From: Blastocatellia bacterium
GTDB taxonomy: Bacteria > Acidobacteriota > Blastocatellia > HR10 > J050
DNA: 64,000 nt
Assembly: GCA_026985075.1 (NCBI GenBank)
Contig: JALSQX010000033.1
Location: 124,001 to 188,000 of the forward strand
Reading direction: 5' to 3'
The notes below the pieces were generated by a model. That model saw nothing but the letters and a program-made list of their open reading frames with translations. It had not been told where the DNA came from and made no database searches. The translations under genes were made by a program, and so were the position numbers. Of this stretch, positions 36,180 through 44,502 are shown piece by piece. Positions within the stretch are counted from its first letter, which is position 1. Each line of letters starts with the position of its first letter.

Positions 36180-37007
36180 ATGGGAAAACGGACCAGGAAG
36201 CGCTTTGGACAACACTTTCTCGTGGATGGGAATGTCTGCCGACGGATCGTGACGACGGTCAATCTGGCTCCGCCAGACGTCGTCCTGGAGATCGGACCGG
36301 GACGTGGTGCGCTCACTGGCGTGCTGCTGGAAACCGGGGTTCGCGTCCTCGCCGTTGAGGTCGATGCCGAACTCGTCGACCGGTTGACGGCACGCTTCGT
36401 TGATGAGATCCAATCGGGCCAGTTGATTCTCGTCACCGGCGATATCCTGAGAGTGGACCTGGAAGCCCTCTGTCGGCAGGCGCGTCCTGATGGGCCCCTG
36501 CGGGTCTTCGGCAACCTCCCATATCATATCGCGACGGCGGTGATTCAGCGGCTGATCGAGTATCGTACGCACTTCAGCGATATGACGCTCATGCTGCAAC
36601 GAGAGGTGGCCGAGCGGATCTTGAGTCCTCCAGGGAATAAACAGTATGGGTACCTCTCGGTCGTGGTCCAATACCACTGTGAGGGTAAAAAATTGTTTCA
36701 CGTTCATCCTGGCGTATTTCGTCCCATCCCCAAAGTCATGTCGACGGTCGTCCATCTGTGCTTTCGTCCTCAGCCCGCCGTTTCCGTCGAAGATGAAACG
36801 TTTTTCTTCCAGTTGGTCAGCGCTCTGTTTGCCGAGCGACGGAAGACGGTGCTCAATAATCTCAAGCGAGTGGCGCGCCGATTTCGTTTCATCGATCCCG
36901 AGAAGAGTCTGAGAGATGCCCACATCGATCCCACCCGACGGGCAGAAACGCTGAGTCTGGAAGAGCTGGCTCGACTGGCCGACCAGCTCTATCAGTCTGG
37001 GCCTTGA
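36180..37007 (+). CDS. rsmA: 16S rRNA (adenine1518-N6/adenine1519-N6)-dimethyltransferase
   Basis: Dimethylates two adjacent adenosines in helix 45 of 16S rRNA. The 275-residue SAM-dependent enzyme shows KRFGQHFLVDGNVC, the SAM loop VVLEIGPGRGALT, the acidic VEVDAELV, the target-adenine pocket NLPYHIATAVI, and FRPIPKVMSTVVHL. The final 30 or so nucleotides of the gene recur downstream as a direct repeat, described separately. Two tRNA genes follow on the same strand. Confidence 0.95.
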   Translation: MGKRTRKRFGQHFLVDGNVCRRIVTTVNLAPPDVVLEIGPGRGALTGVLLETGVRVLAVEVDAELVDRLTARFVDEIQSGQLILVTGDILRVDLEALCRQARPDGPLRVFGNLPYHIATAVIQRLIEYRTHFSDMTLMLQREVAERILSPPGNKQYGYLSVVVQYHCEGKKLFHVHPGVFRPIPKVMSTVVHLCFRPQPAVSVEDETFFFQLVSALFAERRKTVLNNLKRVARRFRFIDPEKSLRDAHIDPTRRAETLSLEELARLADQLYQSGP

Positions 37008-37070
37008 TCTCGTCGGTGGCTTGCTTCTTCCCGGTCAGTCGACTGGCCGACCAGCTCTATCAGTCTGGGC
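36971..37070. repeat. 32-bp perfect direct repeat, copies 68 bp apart, at the 3' end of rsmA
   Basis: Copy 1 (36971-37002) is the end of the rsmA coding region; copy 2 (37039-37070) lies after the stop. Both begin TCGACTGGCCGACCAG. The 36 intervening bases include the stop and show no similarity. The offset equals that of the repeat at the sigma-54 activator gene. Confidence 0.9.
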
Positions 37071-37117
37071 GCCAGGTTTGACAATTCCCCGGGAGTCCAT
37101 TAAATTAGGCTTCTTGT

Positions 37118-37193
37118 CGGGGCGTAGCGCAGCCTGGTTGAGCGCGCTTGATTTGGGATCAAGAGGTCGGCGGTTCAAATCCGCCCGCCCCGA
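37118..37193 (+). tRNA. tRNA-Pro (UGG anticodon)
   Basis: A full cloverleaf can be drawn: acceptor CGGGGCG/CGCCCCG, anticodon stem CTTGA/TCAAG with loop TTTGGGA (anticodon TGG at 37154-37156), and T-arm GGCGG-TTCAAAT-CCGCC. The discriminator is A37193, and CCA is encoded at 37194-37196. Confidence 0.95.
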
Positions 37194-37197
37194 CCAC

Positions 37198-37272
37198 GCT
37201 CCCGTAGCTCAGTGGGATCAGAGCAACGGCCTTCTAAGCCGTGGGTCGCAGGTTCGAGTCCTGCCGGGAGCG
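37198..37272 (+). tRNA. tRNA-Arg (UCU anticodon)
   Basis: Acceptor GCTCCCG/CGGGAGC, anticodon stem ACGGC/GCCGT with loop CTTCTAA (anticodon TCT at 37233-37235), T-arm GCAGG-TTCGAGT-CCTGC, discriminator G. CCA is not encoded. It begins one base after the CCA of tRNA-Pro, so the two are one transcript. Confidence 0.95.
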
Positions 37273-37442
37273 CTCCTTCCCCTCCGCTCAACCTTGGGGC
37301 GTCTTGAAGGGCATGTGAACATCGCCGCAGCCAAGATCCTTCTGGGCCTGATCTTGATCCGTGCTGGCCTAGAGACATCTGTGAACACCTTCTGTTTTTT
37401 CGTCGTGCCGCTCGGTGAGCGATCCCCAATGGCACACTGATG

Positions 37443-37724
37443 AACACAGAACCGGCGGGATCAACACAGATTACCCCCGAACAACAACCTGTACAAATCC
37501 TGCCTTTCGCTGTGCCGATCGGTGGGCGATTCAAAATGCCCATAGGACGAAGCGCGGCCCTCCGCCCGGGGCTGAACACTTCATCTGAGCCCCGAAGCTG
37601 GCCTCCGGGGATGGTTACACTTCTTGGCCAGAGGATGGGATGCCTCCCCGCCAGTAAGCTGCGGAATGTCCAACCAAAATGCTTCCTGAGAAATTAACAC
37701 AGGACCGGCGGGATCAACACAGAT
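37443..37724. repeat. Two copies of a 29-bp intergenic repeat in a non-coding stretch (37273-37823)
   Basis: Copies at 37443-37471 and 37696-37724 differ at one base and share AACACAG-R-ACCGGCGGGAT followed by CAACACAGAT. Each is followed at variable distance by related sequence of the type CGGTGGGC-x-ATT (near 37520 and 37803), and a weaker relative lies near 37379-37437. No protein was recognised in the 551 bp between tRNA-Arg and the next gene. The pattern resembles dispersed extragenic repeats, but the family is not identified. Confidence 0.6.
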
Positions 37725-37823
37725 CAACTCAGGAAGAAAAATCTGTGCCCATCCCGCCTCTCGCCGTGCGAATCTGCGGGCCATTTTCTCGGCGTGCCCA
37801 TCGGTGGGCCATTCCTCACTCCC

Positions 37824-39509
37824 TCACGGACACGGCCCATTGTCATCAATGTCCCGATCCACAATGCTCCCCAATCGCCGCCCTCGCGCCGTCGTCAACC
37901 GCGCCGTCCCCGTCCGCCGCACCAGCGACACTCCACCCTGCAACACCTCCCCACCAACTCCCCGACCCCGGAAATTGATCACCACCCCACTCACACTCAG
38001 CGTCACCGTCCCTTGCACCACGCTCCCATCGCTCAACCGCCACTGAAACCGCCCACTGCACGGGAACAACCGCACACATCGGACTTTCATAAAACATAAA
38101 AGTGGCTTCGAAGTGGCCTTGTTCCTCCCCCACTCACCAGCGGTCCAGCTCCCGGAGCAAAATCGCCCGATAGCGCCCCCCTCCCTCTCGTTCATCTTCT
38201 CCACACTCTCGTCCACCCATCCCAGGTCGACCGGACGGCGCGCGCCCGTGGGCGTATCTTCCACCGCGCGCGTGCCGCGCCTGACCTCGGCCCAATCGTA
38301 CATGGCGTTCTCCATCACCCGTTGCGCACGCCGATGCGCCTGCCGGTAAATCCGATACGCCTGGCGCAGACTCTGCGTCGCCTTCTGCAAGCGCTCGCGC
38401 AAGATGCGCCCGCTCACCTTCCAGCAGGCCCAGATCTCCACCAGCAGCGGCAGATTCCGCCCGAAGACCTCCACGGGCGCCGCGACGCTGGAAAAAGAGA
38501 ACATCCAGCGGGCATAGGAGACGGGCGCGGTGCTGAGGAGACTCAGACACCGATAGCGCCGCCATCCCCCGCCCGTCCCGACGTCCACCTCATCGTGAAC
38601 GAAGACGGCTCGCCCTCCGGGAAGAACATTGGGCGCCGGCGCTTGCTCGATCACTCGTACCCGGCGCATCGGCGGCATCGGCGGCCCGATGGCCTGAGAA
38701 ACCCGGGCAACCTCAGGGCCGAGCACCCGCAGGGCGGTGACCGGATCGCAGTAAGGCGCCACCAGCAGATACGGTGAGGGACCAAGAGGCCTCTGAGCCC
38801 CCTCCGGCGTGAAGACCTGATAGGCCATCCCCAGACTGACGCCCATCCCTTCCGGTCCGCGGGCATCCACCATCCCCCGGTAGGCCGACGTGATCCGCCA
38901 GCCTGCAGGCAAGCGCCTCGTGCCGCTGCCATCGGGCAATGGCACCGCCTGCCAGGAGACCGGGCGGGCCGTCGACCGCGGCCAGTGGCCTCCCAGCGTT
39001 CCCCCCAGCCGCCGCAGCGAGGCGGCAAGGCGCTCGGCCCGGTCGTAGAGGATTCCCAGCGCGCCCTGCCCCCTGACGACCCGCGCCACAACCAGGCCGC
39101 GAATGGACGCGCCGCCCAACTGCGCCGCCAAGAGGGCCTGAACGTCGCGATCCTGGCGATCCATGACGCCCCCGATCACTCGCGGGCGGCGGTCAAAGGA
39201 CGCGGCCAGATCGCCGAGCGCCCGCCTCACCAGCGCCGTGGCCGAGCGGGCCGGCCGACGCAACAGTAAAACGCAACCCATGTCTCCATCATCGCCGACT
39301 ACGCGGAATCCCTCGGGCAGACGCGCTGAGCGGTGGAGCTGCTGAGGAGGCATGGCCATCGGCCGGTCGGCCTCCGGATCAGAGGGGCTCCACCCATCCG
39401 GACCGGTAGCCACCTCATGACTCAACGCCGCGAATAAGATCAATGACCCCAGCAGCGCGACGCCCACGAAGATGACGGTGAAAACGATCGATCGGTTCAA
39501 TCGGCTCAT
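37824..39509 (-). CDS. Unrecognised 561-residue membrane-anchored protein
   Basis: A single N-terminal membrane helix (about residues 8-29, FTVIFVGVALLGSLILFAAL) with no clear cleavage site suggests an anchored protein with its body outside the membrane. The rest is Arg/Ala-rich, with a helical stretch at about 370-410 (LRQAYRIYRQAHRRAQRVM). The last 100 residues (CVRLFPCSGRFQWRLSDGS, then VTLSVSGVVINFRGRG) loosely resemble the C-terminal beta domain of type II/IV pseudopilins, but the pilin N-terminus is missing and the likeness is weak. The gene is visibly GC-richer than its neighbours, has no ribosome site before its ATG and lies beside repeats and a pseudogene, so transfer is possible. 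Function unknown; it may be a fusion or contain a frameshift. Confidence 0.5.
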   Translation of the reverse strand: MSRLNRSIVFTVIFVGVALLGSLILFAALSHEVATGPDGWSPSDPEADRPMAMPPQQLHRSARLPEGFRVVGDDGDMGCVLLLRRPARSATALVRRALGDLAASFDRRPRVIGGVMDRQDRDVQALLAAQLGGASIRGLVVARVVRGQGALGILYDRAERLAASLRRLGGTLGGHWPRSTARPVSWQAVPLPDGSGTRRLPAGWRITSAYRGMVDARGPEGMGVSLGMAYQVFTPEGAQRPLGPSPYLLVAPYCDPVTALRVLGPEVARVSQAIGPPMPPMRRVRVIEQAPAPNVLPGGRAVFVHDEVDVGTGGGWRRYRCLSLLSTAPVSYARWMFSFSSVAAPVEVFGRNLPLLVEIWACWKVSGRILRERLQKATQSLRQAYRIYRQAHRRAQRVMENAMYDWAEVRRGTRAVEDTPTGARRPVDLGWVDESVEKMNEREGGAIGRFCSGSWTAGEWGRNKATSKPLLCFMKVRCVRLFPCSGRFQWRLSDGSVVQGTVTLSVSGVVINFRGRGVGGEVLQGGVSLVRRTGTARLTTARGRRLGSIVDRDIDDNGPCP

Positions 39510-39803
39510 CGTCAGCTAGCTTCGATTGAAGCCAGGTCGTCGAAGTTCCATTCTCCTGCCAGTCATAATCACCTGCTCCTCTCATTCCTGTTTCTTTCAC
39601 CCTATAAGGCGCAAAATAGATCAAGAACGGATCATACCTCGGAATTTTTGGCGAGCGCCCGACCATCACCCGTCTGCCGCCGCGCATTATGAAGAACGTA
39701 CCGTTGCCTCACCCGGGCAGCACTATGATGTCATTGGAGGGATATCTGGCGGTAACGAGATCGGGTGGCCGCCGTTATTTGAGATTGACTGCCGCGACCG
39801 AGA

Positions 39804-40147
39804 CTAGATGCTCACTGACCGGGAACCGCTGCTGGTGGTGAAAGGCCCCTGCCCGTCGCCCAGCGGTACCGTCAGTCTTCCCCTTGGGCGTCCCCTGCAG
39901 GAGAGATGTCCGGGAAGCCCCTGCCCGTCGCCCAGCGGTATCGGGACGCCGTCTGAGAGGTCGCGGTGGTGACAACATCCAGGAGGCCATCGCGATTCAG
40001 ATCCGACTCCAATACGGAAAATGGGCCGCGACGTGTCGGACCCTCTGCTCCCGAACTGTTCCGGGCCAGCAGCGGCAGGGCACGCTCTATGACGGCCAGT
40101 ATCGCGGCAACGATAAGGGCGAGCATCATCTTGGGACTGAGGGTCAT
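39804..40147 (-). pseudogene. Frameshifted remnant of a secreted FG-GAP protein, with internal duplication
   Basis: The reading frame from ATG 40147 gives a hydrophobic export segment (MTLSPKMMLALIVAAILAV) and an FG-GAP start (ESDLNRDGLLDVVTTATS), then leaves the expected pattern and stops at 39872. The continuation of the FG-GAP pattern (PLGDGQGLPG and later PLGDGQGPFTTSS) is found in another frame down to 39804. The two LGDGQG segments come from a 24-bp direct repeat (39845-39868 and 39917-39940). Frameshift plus duplication suggests decay or slippage, or an assembly error. Confidence 0.55.
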
Positions 40148-40378
40148 CGTTCATCCCACTGAAAGACCTGGACGTTTCTTGCCACGGCAAAGTTCATGTT
40201 GTGATTCATGATCGCCCTCATTCCGGGCATCTGGTCCGGGACCATCAGCGGCAATCCAGCCAGATGGAAAACGGCACAGGCTTCTTGAGGCGCTTTGCCC
40301 AGGATACGTGGGCAGACAGCAGAAGCCAACCGCCGGGCGAGAGACCGGGTCGTACGTCCGCAGACGGATGGGCAGTGC

Positions 40379-40407
40379 TTGACGAACGAGGCAAATCCTG
40401 ACACTAT
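40379..40407 (+). promoter_or_regulatory. Predicted promoter of the Fur/PerR-type regulator gene
   Basis: TTGACG (40379-40384) and CACTAT (40402-40407) are 17 bases apart. The -10 is a poor match. AAAGGAG (40422-40428) then places the GTG start at 40437. The 230 bases before this promoter hold no convincing gene. Confidence 0.4.
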
Positions 40408-40436
40408 TTCATGTTGCGTTGAAAGGAGTATGGCCA

Positions 40437-40889
40437 GTGGCTGGTGTGATGGAGAAGACTCGCATAGAGGAGTTCATTCGATTCTGCAGGGAACGTCATC
40501 TCAACGTCACCCACCAGCGGTTGGCCATCTATCAAGCGCTCTTGAACTCGACCGAACACCCAACTGCCGAAGACATCTTTCGCACCATCCAATCTGACTA
40601 TCCAACCATCTCTCGGGCCACCGTCTATAAAACCCTCGAACTCTTCGAACGCGAGGGTATCATTCGCAAAGTGAGCTTCCCTCACGAGACGGCAGCCCGC
40701 TATGACGCCAATCCTCAACGCCATCATCATCTGTTCTGCGTTCAATGCCACCGGGTGGAAGACCTTTCGCATCCCCAACTCGATGCTCTCCCACTCTCCA
40801 AGAGGGCATTGAACAACTACCAGGTGATCGATCACGTCGTCCACATCAATGGGATTTGTCCAGCTTGCCAGCAAAAAAGACGCTCCTGA
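40437..40889 (+). CDS. Fur-family regulator, PerR-like
   Basis: A 150-residue metal-dependent repressor. The winged helix is clear (LNVTHQRLAIYQALL, PTAEDIFRTI, SRATVYKTLELFEREGII). The sensing region reads RYDANPQRHHHLFCVQCHRV, with the D and HxH ligands expected in PerR-type peroxide sensors. Structural zinc is held by CVQC and CPAC. Rubrerythrin 105 bp downstream supports a peroxide-sensing role, but separating PerR from Fur by eye is inference. The start is set at GTG 40437, eight bases after AAAGGAG; ATG 40449 is the alternative. Confidence 0.88.
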   Translation: MAGVMEKTRIEEFIRFCRERHLNVTHQRLAIYQALLNSTEHPTAEDIFRTIQSDYPTISRATVYKTLELFEREGIIRKVSFPHETAARYDANPQRHHHLFCVQCHRVEDLSHPQLDALPLSKRALNNYQVIDHVVHINGICPACQQKRRS

Positions 40890-40899
40890 TCGGCTGGAC

Positions 40900-40928
40900 T
40901 TGACAAATGAGAATTGTTCTTATTTAAT
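40900..40928 (+). promoter_or_regulatory. Rubrerythrin promoter with overlapping candidate PerR operator
   Basis: TTGACA (40900-40905) and TTTAAT (40923-40928) have 17-base spacing. Between and into them lies ATGAGAA-TTG-TTCTTAT (40907-40923), a palindrome with six of seven arm positions paired. This site is where a Fur/PerR protein would block polymerase. AAAGGAGG (40979-40986) precedes the gene. Confidence 0.6.
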
Positions 40929-40993
40929 AATTCATCGCGAAATGAGATTCGCCCGAACGTCAGTGAACGACACTCATCAAAGGAGGTGGTATT

Positions 40994-41437
40994 ATGGCAA
41001 AGCTGGAAGGAACCAAGAGCTTGGAGAATCTGAAGGCGGCTTTCGCCGGTGAGTCTCAGGCCAATCGACGGTATCTCTATTTTGCGCGCATCGCCGACAT
41101 CGAGGGTTATCCTGATATCGGCGGACTATTCCGGGACACGGCAGAAGCGGAGACCGGTCATGCATTCGGACATCTGGACTTTCTCAAACAGGTTGGAGAT
41201 CCCGTGACCGGCGCTCCCTTCGGCAGCACGGAGAAGAACTTGCAATCAGCTATTGAGGGCGAGACCTACGAGTACACCGAGATGTATCCCGGATTCGCCA
41301 AGACGGCGCGCGAGGAGGGATTGGACGATCTCGCCGAGTGGTTTGAGACGCTGGCCAGAGCCGAGAAATCGCACGCCACTCGGTTCACCAAAGGTCTGGA
41401 ACAAATCAAAGGGAAAGAACCGGCCGCCGCTGTTTGA
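40994..41437 (+). CDS. Rubrerythrin-family diiron protein (no rubredoxin domain)
   Basis: A 147-residue four-helix ferritin-like protein that reduces hydrogen peroxide. The diiron ligand pattern is present: [43 protein letters not shown] and [11 protein letters not shown]. The C-terminal rubredoxin domain of classical rubrerythrin (two CxxC pairs) is missing; no cysteine is present, so electrons must come from another protein. The neighbouring Fe-S protein is the obvious candidate (inference). The ribosome site AAAGGAGG is strong. It starts the cassette rubrerythrin, GlpC-like, DUF3501. Confidence 0.93.
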   Translation: MAKLEGTKSLENLKAAFAGESQANRRYLYFARIADIEGYPDIGGLFRDTAEAETGHAFGHLDFLKQVGDPVTGAPFGSTEKNLQSAIEGETYEYTEMYPGFAKTAREEGLDDLAEWFETLARAEKSHATRFTKGLEQIKGKEPAAAV

Positions 41438-41680
41438 GCGCGCCTGTTGGCCGGGCTCATCCATACGGCGCGGAGAGCTCAGAGGAACCGGTGCCCGCGA
41501 AGATGACGCCATGCTCACCCAGGCGCGCGGATGGGGTCGGGTGTGACGCTGAACAGTGAAACCCGCCTCCGGTTCCTCTGTGCCCATCCCCGATCAGTCG
41601 TCCGGACTCCCGGTAGTCATGTGCAGGATGAAGAGGGAGATCCGGATCGAATTGACCGAGTTCCCGGGCTGGAGGACTAT

Positions 41681-42958
41681 ATGGCTTTGAACCATACCAG
41701 CGCTGAATTCTGGGATCAGCGAGCGCTGGAGAAAGAGTTGCTCCGCGTGTTCGACATCTGCCATGGATGTCGTCGCTGTTTCAATCTGTGTCCCTCATTC
41801 GATTTCTTGTTCAAAACGATCGACCGCAAAGGCGATGAGGTCGAGAATCTCGGCCCGGCAGATTTTGAACACACCATCGATCTCTGCTATCAGTGCAAGC
41901 TCTGCTATAATCACTGCCCGTACACGCCGCCCCATCGCTGGCAGATTGATTTTCCCCATCTCATGCTCCGAGGCCGGCTCGTCAAGGCCAGGCGTCGCGG
42001 CATTCCTTTGAGAGACCGCATTCTCAGCCACACGGATGCTCTGGGGACGCTGGGATGTGCGCTGGCCCCCCTCTCGAACTGGGCGAACCGAAATCCCATC
42101 ATGCGACTGGTGATGGAAAAAACGCTGGGCGTTCACCGTCATCGGAACCTCCCTTCATTCCACCGCGAAACATTCGCCGAGTGGTACGCCAGGCATCGCC
42201 GTCCATCCGCGCCGAGTTCATCCTCGGGAAGAAGCGTCGCCCTGTTCTATACCTGTTCGGTGAATTATAACCAGCCCGAGATCGGGAGAGCCGCCGTTCA
42301 CGTACTGGAAAAGAACGACATCGACGTGGTGGTTCCCAAGCAGAAATGCTGTGGCATGCCTTTCCTGGACAGCGGCGACCTGGATTCGGCGTTGGAGAGT
42401 GTGGCCTTCAATAGCCGAGCTCTCGAAGACCTCGTCCGGAGGGGTCTGGACATCGTCAGCCTCGGTCCCACGTGCACGTTGATGCTCAAGCAGGAGTACC
42501 CGGCATTGGTCGATGAGGATCGGGTGCGCACGCTCGCCGGGCACGTATTCGATATCTGTGAGTATCTGATGAAGCTCCACGAAGAAGGAAAGCTCAATAC
42601 CGATTTCGTCAAGGGCATGGGGCGAATTGCTTACCACATCCCCTGTCACCTCCGGGCACAGAACATCGGATTCAAATCTCGCGATCTCATGCAACTGTTG
42701 CCCAATACCCACGTTCGCCTCATCGAGCAGTGTTCGGCCCACGACGGCACCTGGGGAGCCAAGAAGGAATACTATCACCTGTCATTGAAGTGGGCGGAGA
42801 AGCTGTTCACTCAGGTGAATGAGGGACCGGTCGATCGCGTGGTCTCAGATTGCCCGTTGGCGGGCCTTCAAATTGCTCAGGGAACCCAGCAAAAGCCAGT
42901 TCATCCCATTCAAATCGTCGCCGAAGCCTACGGATTCCAGGAGCACAGCGGGAGGTAG
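41681..42958 (+). CDS. GlpC/HdrD-like Fe-S protein with two CCG domains
   Basis: A 425-residue iron-sulfur protein. Two ferredoxin-like [4Fe-4S] motifs lie near the N-terminus (CHGCRRCFNLCP and CYQCKLCYNHCP). Two cysteine-rich CCG domains follow (FYTCSVNYNQPE, KQKCCGMPFLDSGD, later YHIPCHLRAQNIG and a final SDCPLAGLQIAQG). This architecture is shared by the GlpC subunit of anaerobic glycerol-3-phosphate dehydrogenase and heterodisulfide reductase subunits. No GlpA or GlpB is nearby; next to rubrerythrin and DUF3501 it more likely passes electrons to the peroxide reductase. The frame opens at 41531, but ATG 41681 follows GGAGG with six-base spacing and fits the family start. Confidence 0.85.
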   Translation: MALNHTSAEFWDQRALEKELLRVFDICHGCRRCFNLCPSFDFLFKTIDRKGDEVENLGPADFEHTIDLCYQCKLCYNHCPYTPPHRWQIDFPHLMLRGRLVKARRRGIPLRDRILSHTDALGTLGCALAPLSNWANRNPIMRLVMEKTLGVHRHRNLPSFHRETFAEWYARHRRPSAPSSSSGRSVALFYTCSVNYNQPEIGRAAVHVLEKNDIDVVVPKQKCCGMPFLDSGDLDSALESVAFNSRALEDLVRRGLDIVSLGPTCTLMLKQEYPALVDEDRVRTLAGHVFDICEYLMKLHEEGKLNTDFVKGMGRIAYHIPCHLRAQNIGFKSRDLMQLLPNTHVRLIEQCSAHDGTWGAKKEYYHLSLKWAEKLFTQVNEGPVDRVVSDCPLAGLQIAQGTQQKPVHPIQIVAEAYGFQEHSGR

Positions 42959-42961
42959 CCG

Positions 42962-43543
42962 ATGAGGAAGGTCACGCGCGAGGATATCAAAGATATCGCC
43001 GAATACGAAAAAATACGGCCCGACTTCCGGCGCTTTATCATCGAGTTGAAAAAAATTCGGCGCGTCCCCGTTGGCGACATCCTCTCGTTCGTCTTCGAGA
43101 ACCGCGACACAGTGATCTATCAAATCCAGGAGATGATGCGCGCCGAGCGAATGGTCGACGAAGAGAAGATTCAACAAGAGATCGATGTGTATAACGAACT
43201 CATTCCCGCCAAGGGTCAGTTGAGCGCCACGATGTTCATTGAAATCGACGACCTCGAGCGCCTCCGCGAGACGCTGCCGCGCCTCGTTGATATCGAGAAA
43301 GCCGTATATCTTCGAATCGGCGCCGAACATGACATCCCCGGAGAATACGAACCGGGACGGAGCAAAGCGGATACCACCAGCACGGTGCACTATCTGAAGT
43401 TCACCCTGACGCCCGAGCAGATCGCCGCGTTCCAGGATGAAGCCAACGACGCCTATCTGGAAGTGCGACATCCCAGCTACAGTGCGCGGGCCAAACTCGA
43501 AGGACAAACTCGCCAGTCGCTCATCGAGGATCTTCAAGACTGA
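42962..43543 (+). CDS. DUF3501 family protein
   Basis: A 193-residue protein matching DUF3501, whose function is unknown. It opens MRKVTREDIKDIAEYEKIRP and has the family block FVFENRDTVIYQIQEMMRAE and late VHYLKFTLTPEQIAAF. There is no cofactor motif or membrane segment. It starts three bases after the GlpC-like gene, and DUF3501 genes recurrently accompany rubrerythrin and GlpC-like genes in other bacteria, as I recall. A role as an assembly or partner protein of the peroxide-reduction pathway is inference. Confidence 0.85.
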   Translation: MRKVTREDIKDIAEYEKIRPDFRRFIIELKKIRRVPVGDILSFVFENRDTVIYQIQEMMRAERMVDEEKIQQEIDVYNELIPAKGQLSATMFIEIDDLERLRETLPRLVDIEKAVYLRIGAEHDIPGEYEPGRSKADTTSTVHYLKFTLTPEQIAAFQDEANDAYLEVRHPSYSARAKLEGQTRQSLIEDLQD

Positions 43544-43548
43544 TCCCC

Positions 43549-44502
43549 TCAACGTCGCGGGGCGGTATACTCGTATCGACTCTGACGTACTCTCACTCCC
43601 GTCCGGTTAATGAGAATTTTGATCTGGTGAGTCTGACCATCACTCAAATCGGCCGGCGGTGGATAATAGGAGAGAGCGTAACTGGCTCGCATCTCCTCGG
43701 CAATGGCGCGGAAAATTCTGGTGAAATTGCGCTGCTCGACCGGGAAATCGATTCCTCCCGTCCGGGTCACGATCCCCGAGGCGTCCAGCAGAGTTGGCAC
43801 GCGACGCTTGCCGCTCACCGAGAGGACATAGGATGGCAGGGTCACCGAATAGATGGTCACGCCGGCATTGTTGGCCCGCCGAATGAGTTCTTCGCGGTCT
43901 ACGACACTGGTATAATCGAATCCATCGGTGATGACGACGACGACGCGACGGAGACGGCGGCCGTGGAGTCGCCGCGGAGCGTCCTTCACCAACATGGTGA
44001 TCGCCCGATCGATAGCGTCATAAAGGCGAGTGCGCCCCCCGATATTTCGCGCGCGGGCGAAGGCCTGCTGGAGTTTTCTCGGGTTACTCGTGAATCGCTG
44101 GTAAATGTGAACGCGATCGTTGAACCCGATGACGGCAAACAATGAGTTCTTCTGAACGAGATGCACAAACTGACGCGCCGCATACTGCTGGTCGGCAATC
44201 TGACGGCCCAGGCTCCCGGACACATCTAACGCAAAGACGACGGCCAGAGGTCGCGTGAGCGCTCGATCTCGCTGCGCCTCGAAGAAAGCGATTGGACGAG
44301 GCAAGCCGTCGTGTAAGATGGTGAAATCCTCCCGGCTGAGATCGGTCACATACTCACCCTCCCCGTTCATCACCGTGACGTCGATGGTGACCAGTCCACT
44401 CTCCAGCTCGATGGCTGAACGCTGTGGCCACGCCGGGATGATGGGAATGAGAAAACCGATGAGGATCCAACCGGAAATCATCACTCTGGCCCGCCCGAAC
44501 AT
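43549..44502 (-). CDS. Exported VWFA-related protein, Acidobacteria type
   Basis: A 317-residue protein of the VWFA-related family abundant in Acidobacteria. After a signal peptide it has the N-terminal beta region (LVTIDVTVMNGEGEYV, DLSREDFTILHDGL) and a von Willebrand A domain with MIDAS motif DVSGS (93-97), a threonine in RTRLYDAID and the acid strand VVVITDGFDY. The C-terminal half ends in ALSYYPP, typical of the family. MIDAS proteins bind ligands through a divalent metal; the ligand here is unknown. Starts at 44502 or 44481 are possible. It converges with the DUF3501 gene, leaving five bases. Confidence 0.88.
   Translation of the reverse strand: MFGRARVMISGWILIGFLIPIIPAWPQRSAIELESGLVTIDVTVMNGEGEYVTDLSREDFTILHDGLPRPIAFFEAQRDRALTRPLAVVFALDVSGSLGRQIADQQYAARQFVHLVQKNSLFAVIGFNDRVHIYQRFTSNPRKLQQAFARARNIGGRTRLYDAIDRAITMLVKDAPRRLHGRRLRRVVVVITDGFDYTSVVDREELIRRANNAGVTIYSVTLPSYVLSVSGKRRVPTLLDASGIVTRTGGIDFPVEQRNFTRIFRAIAEEMRASYALSYYPPPADLSDGQTHQIKILINRTGVRVRQSRYEYTAPRR

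Noticed and set aside
37198-40147. Integrated element using tRNA-Arg as attachment site
   Set aside because: No integrase and no second copy of the tRNA 3' end were found; repeats and a pseudogene alone are not enough.
40144-40404. 86-residue minus-strand frame next to the FG-GAP remnant
   Set aside because: GTG start without a ribosome site, no family match, and it ends on the remnant's start codon only by overlap.
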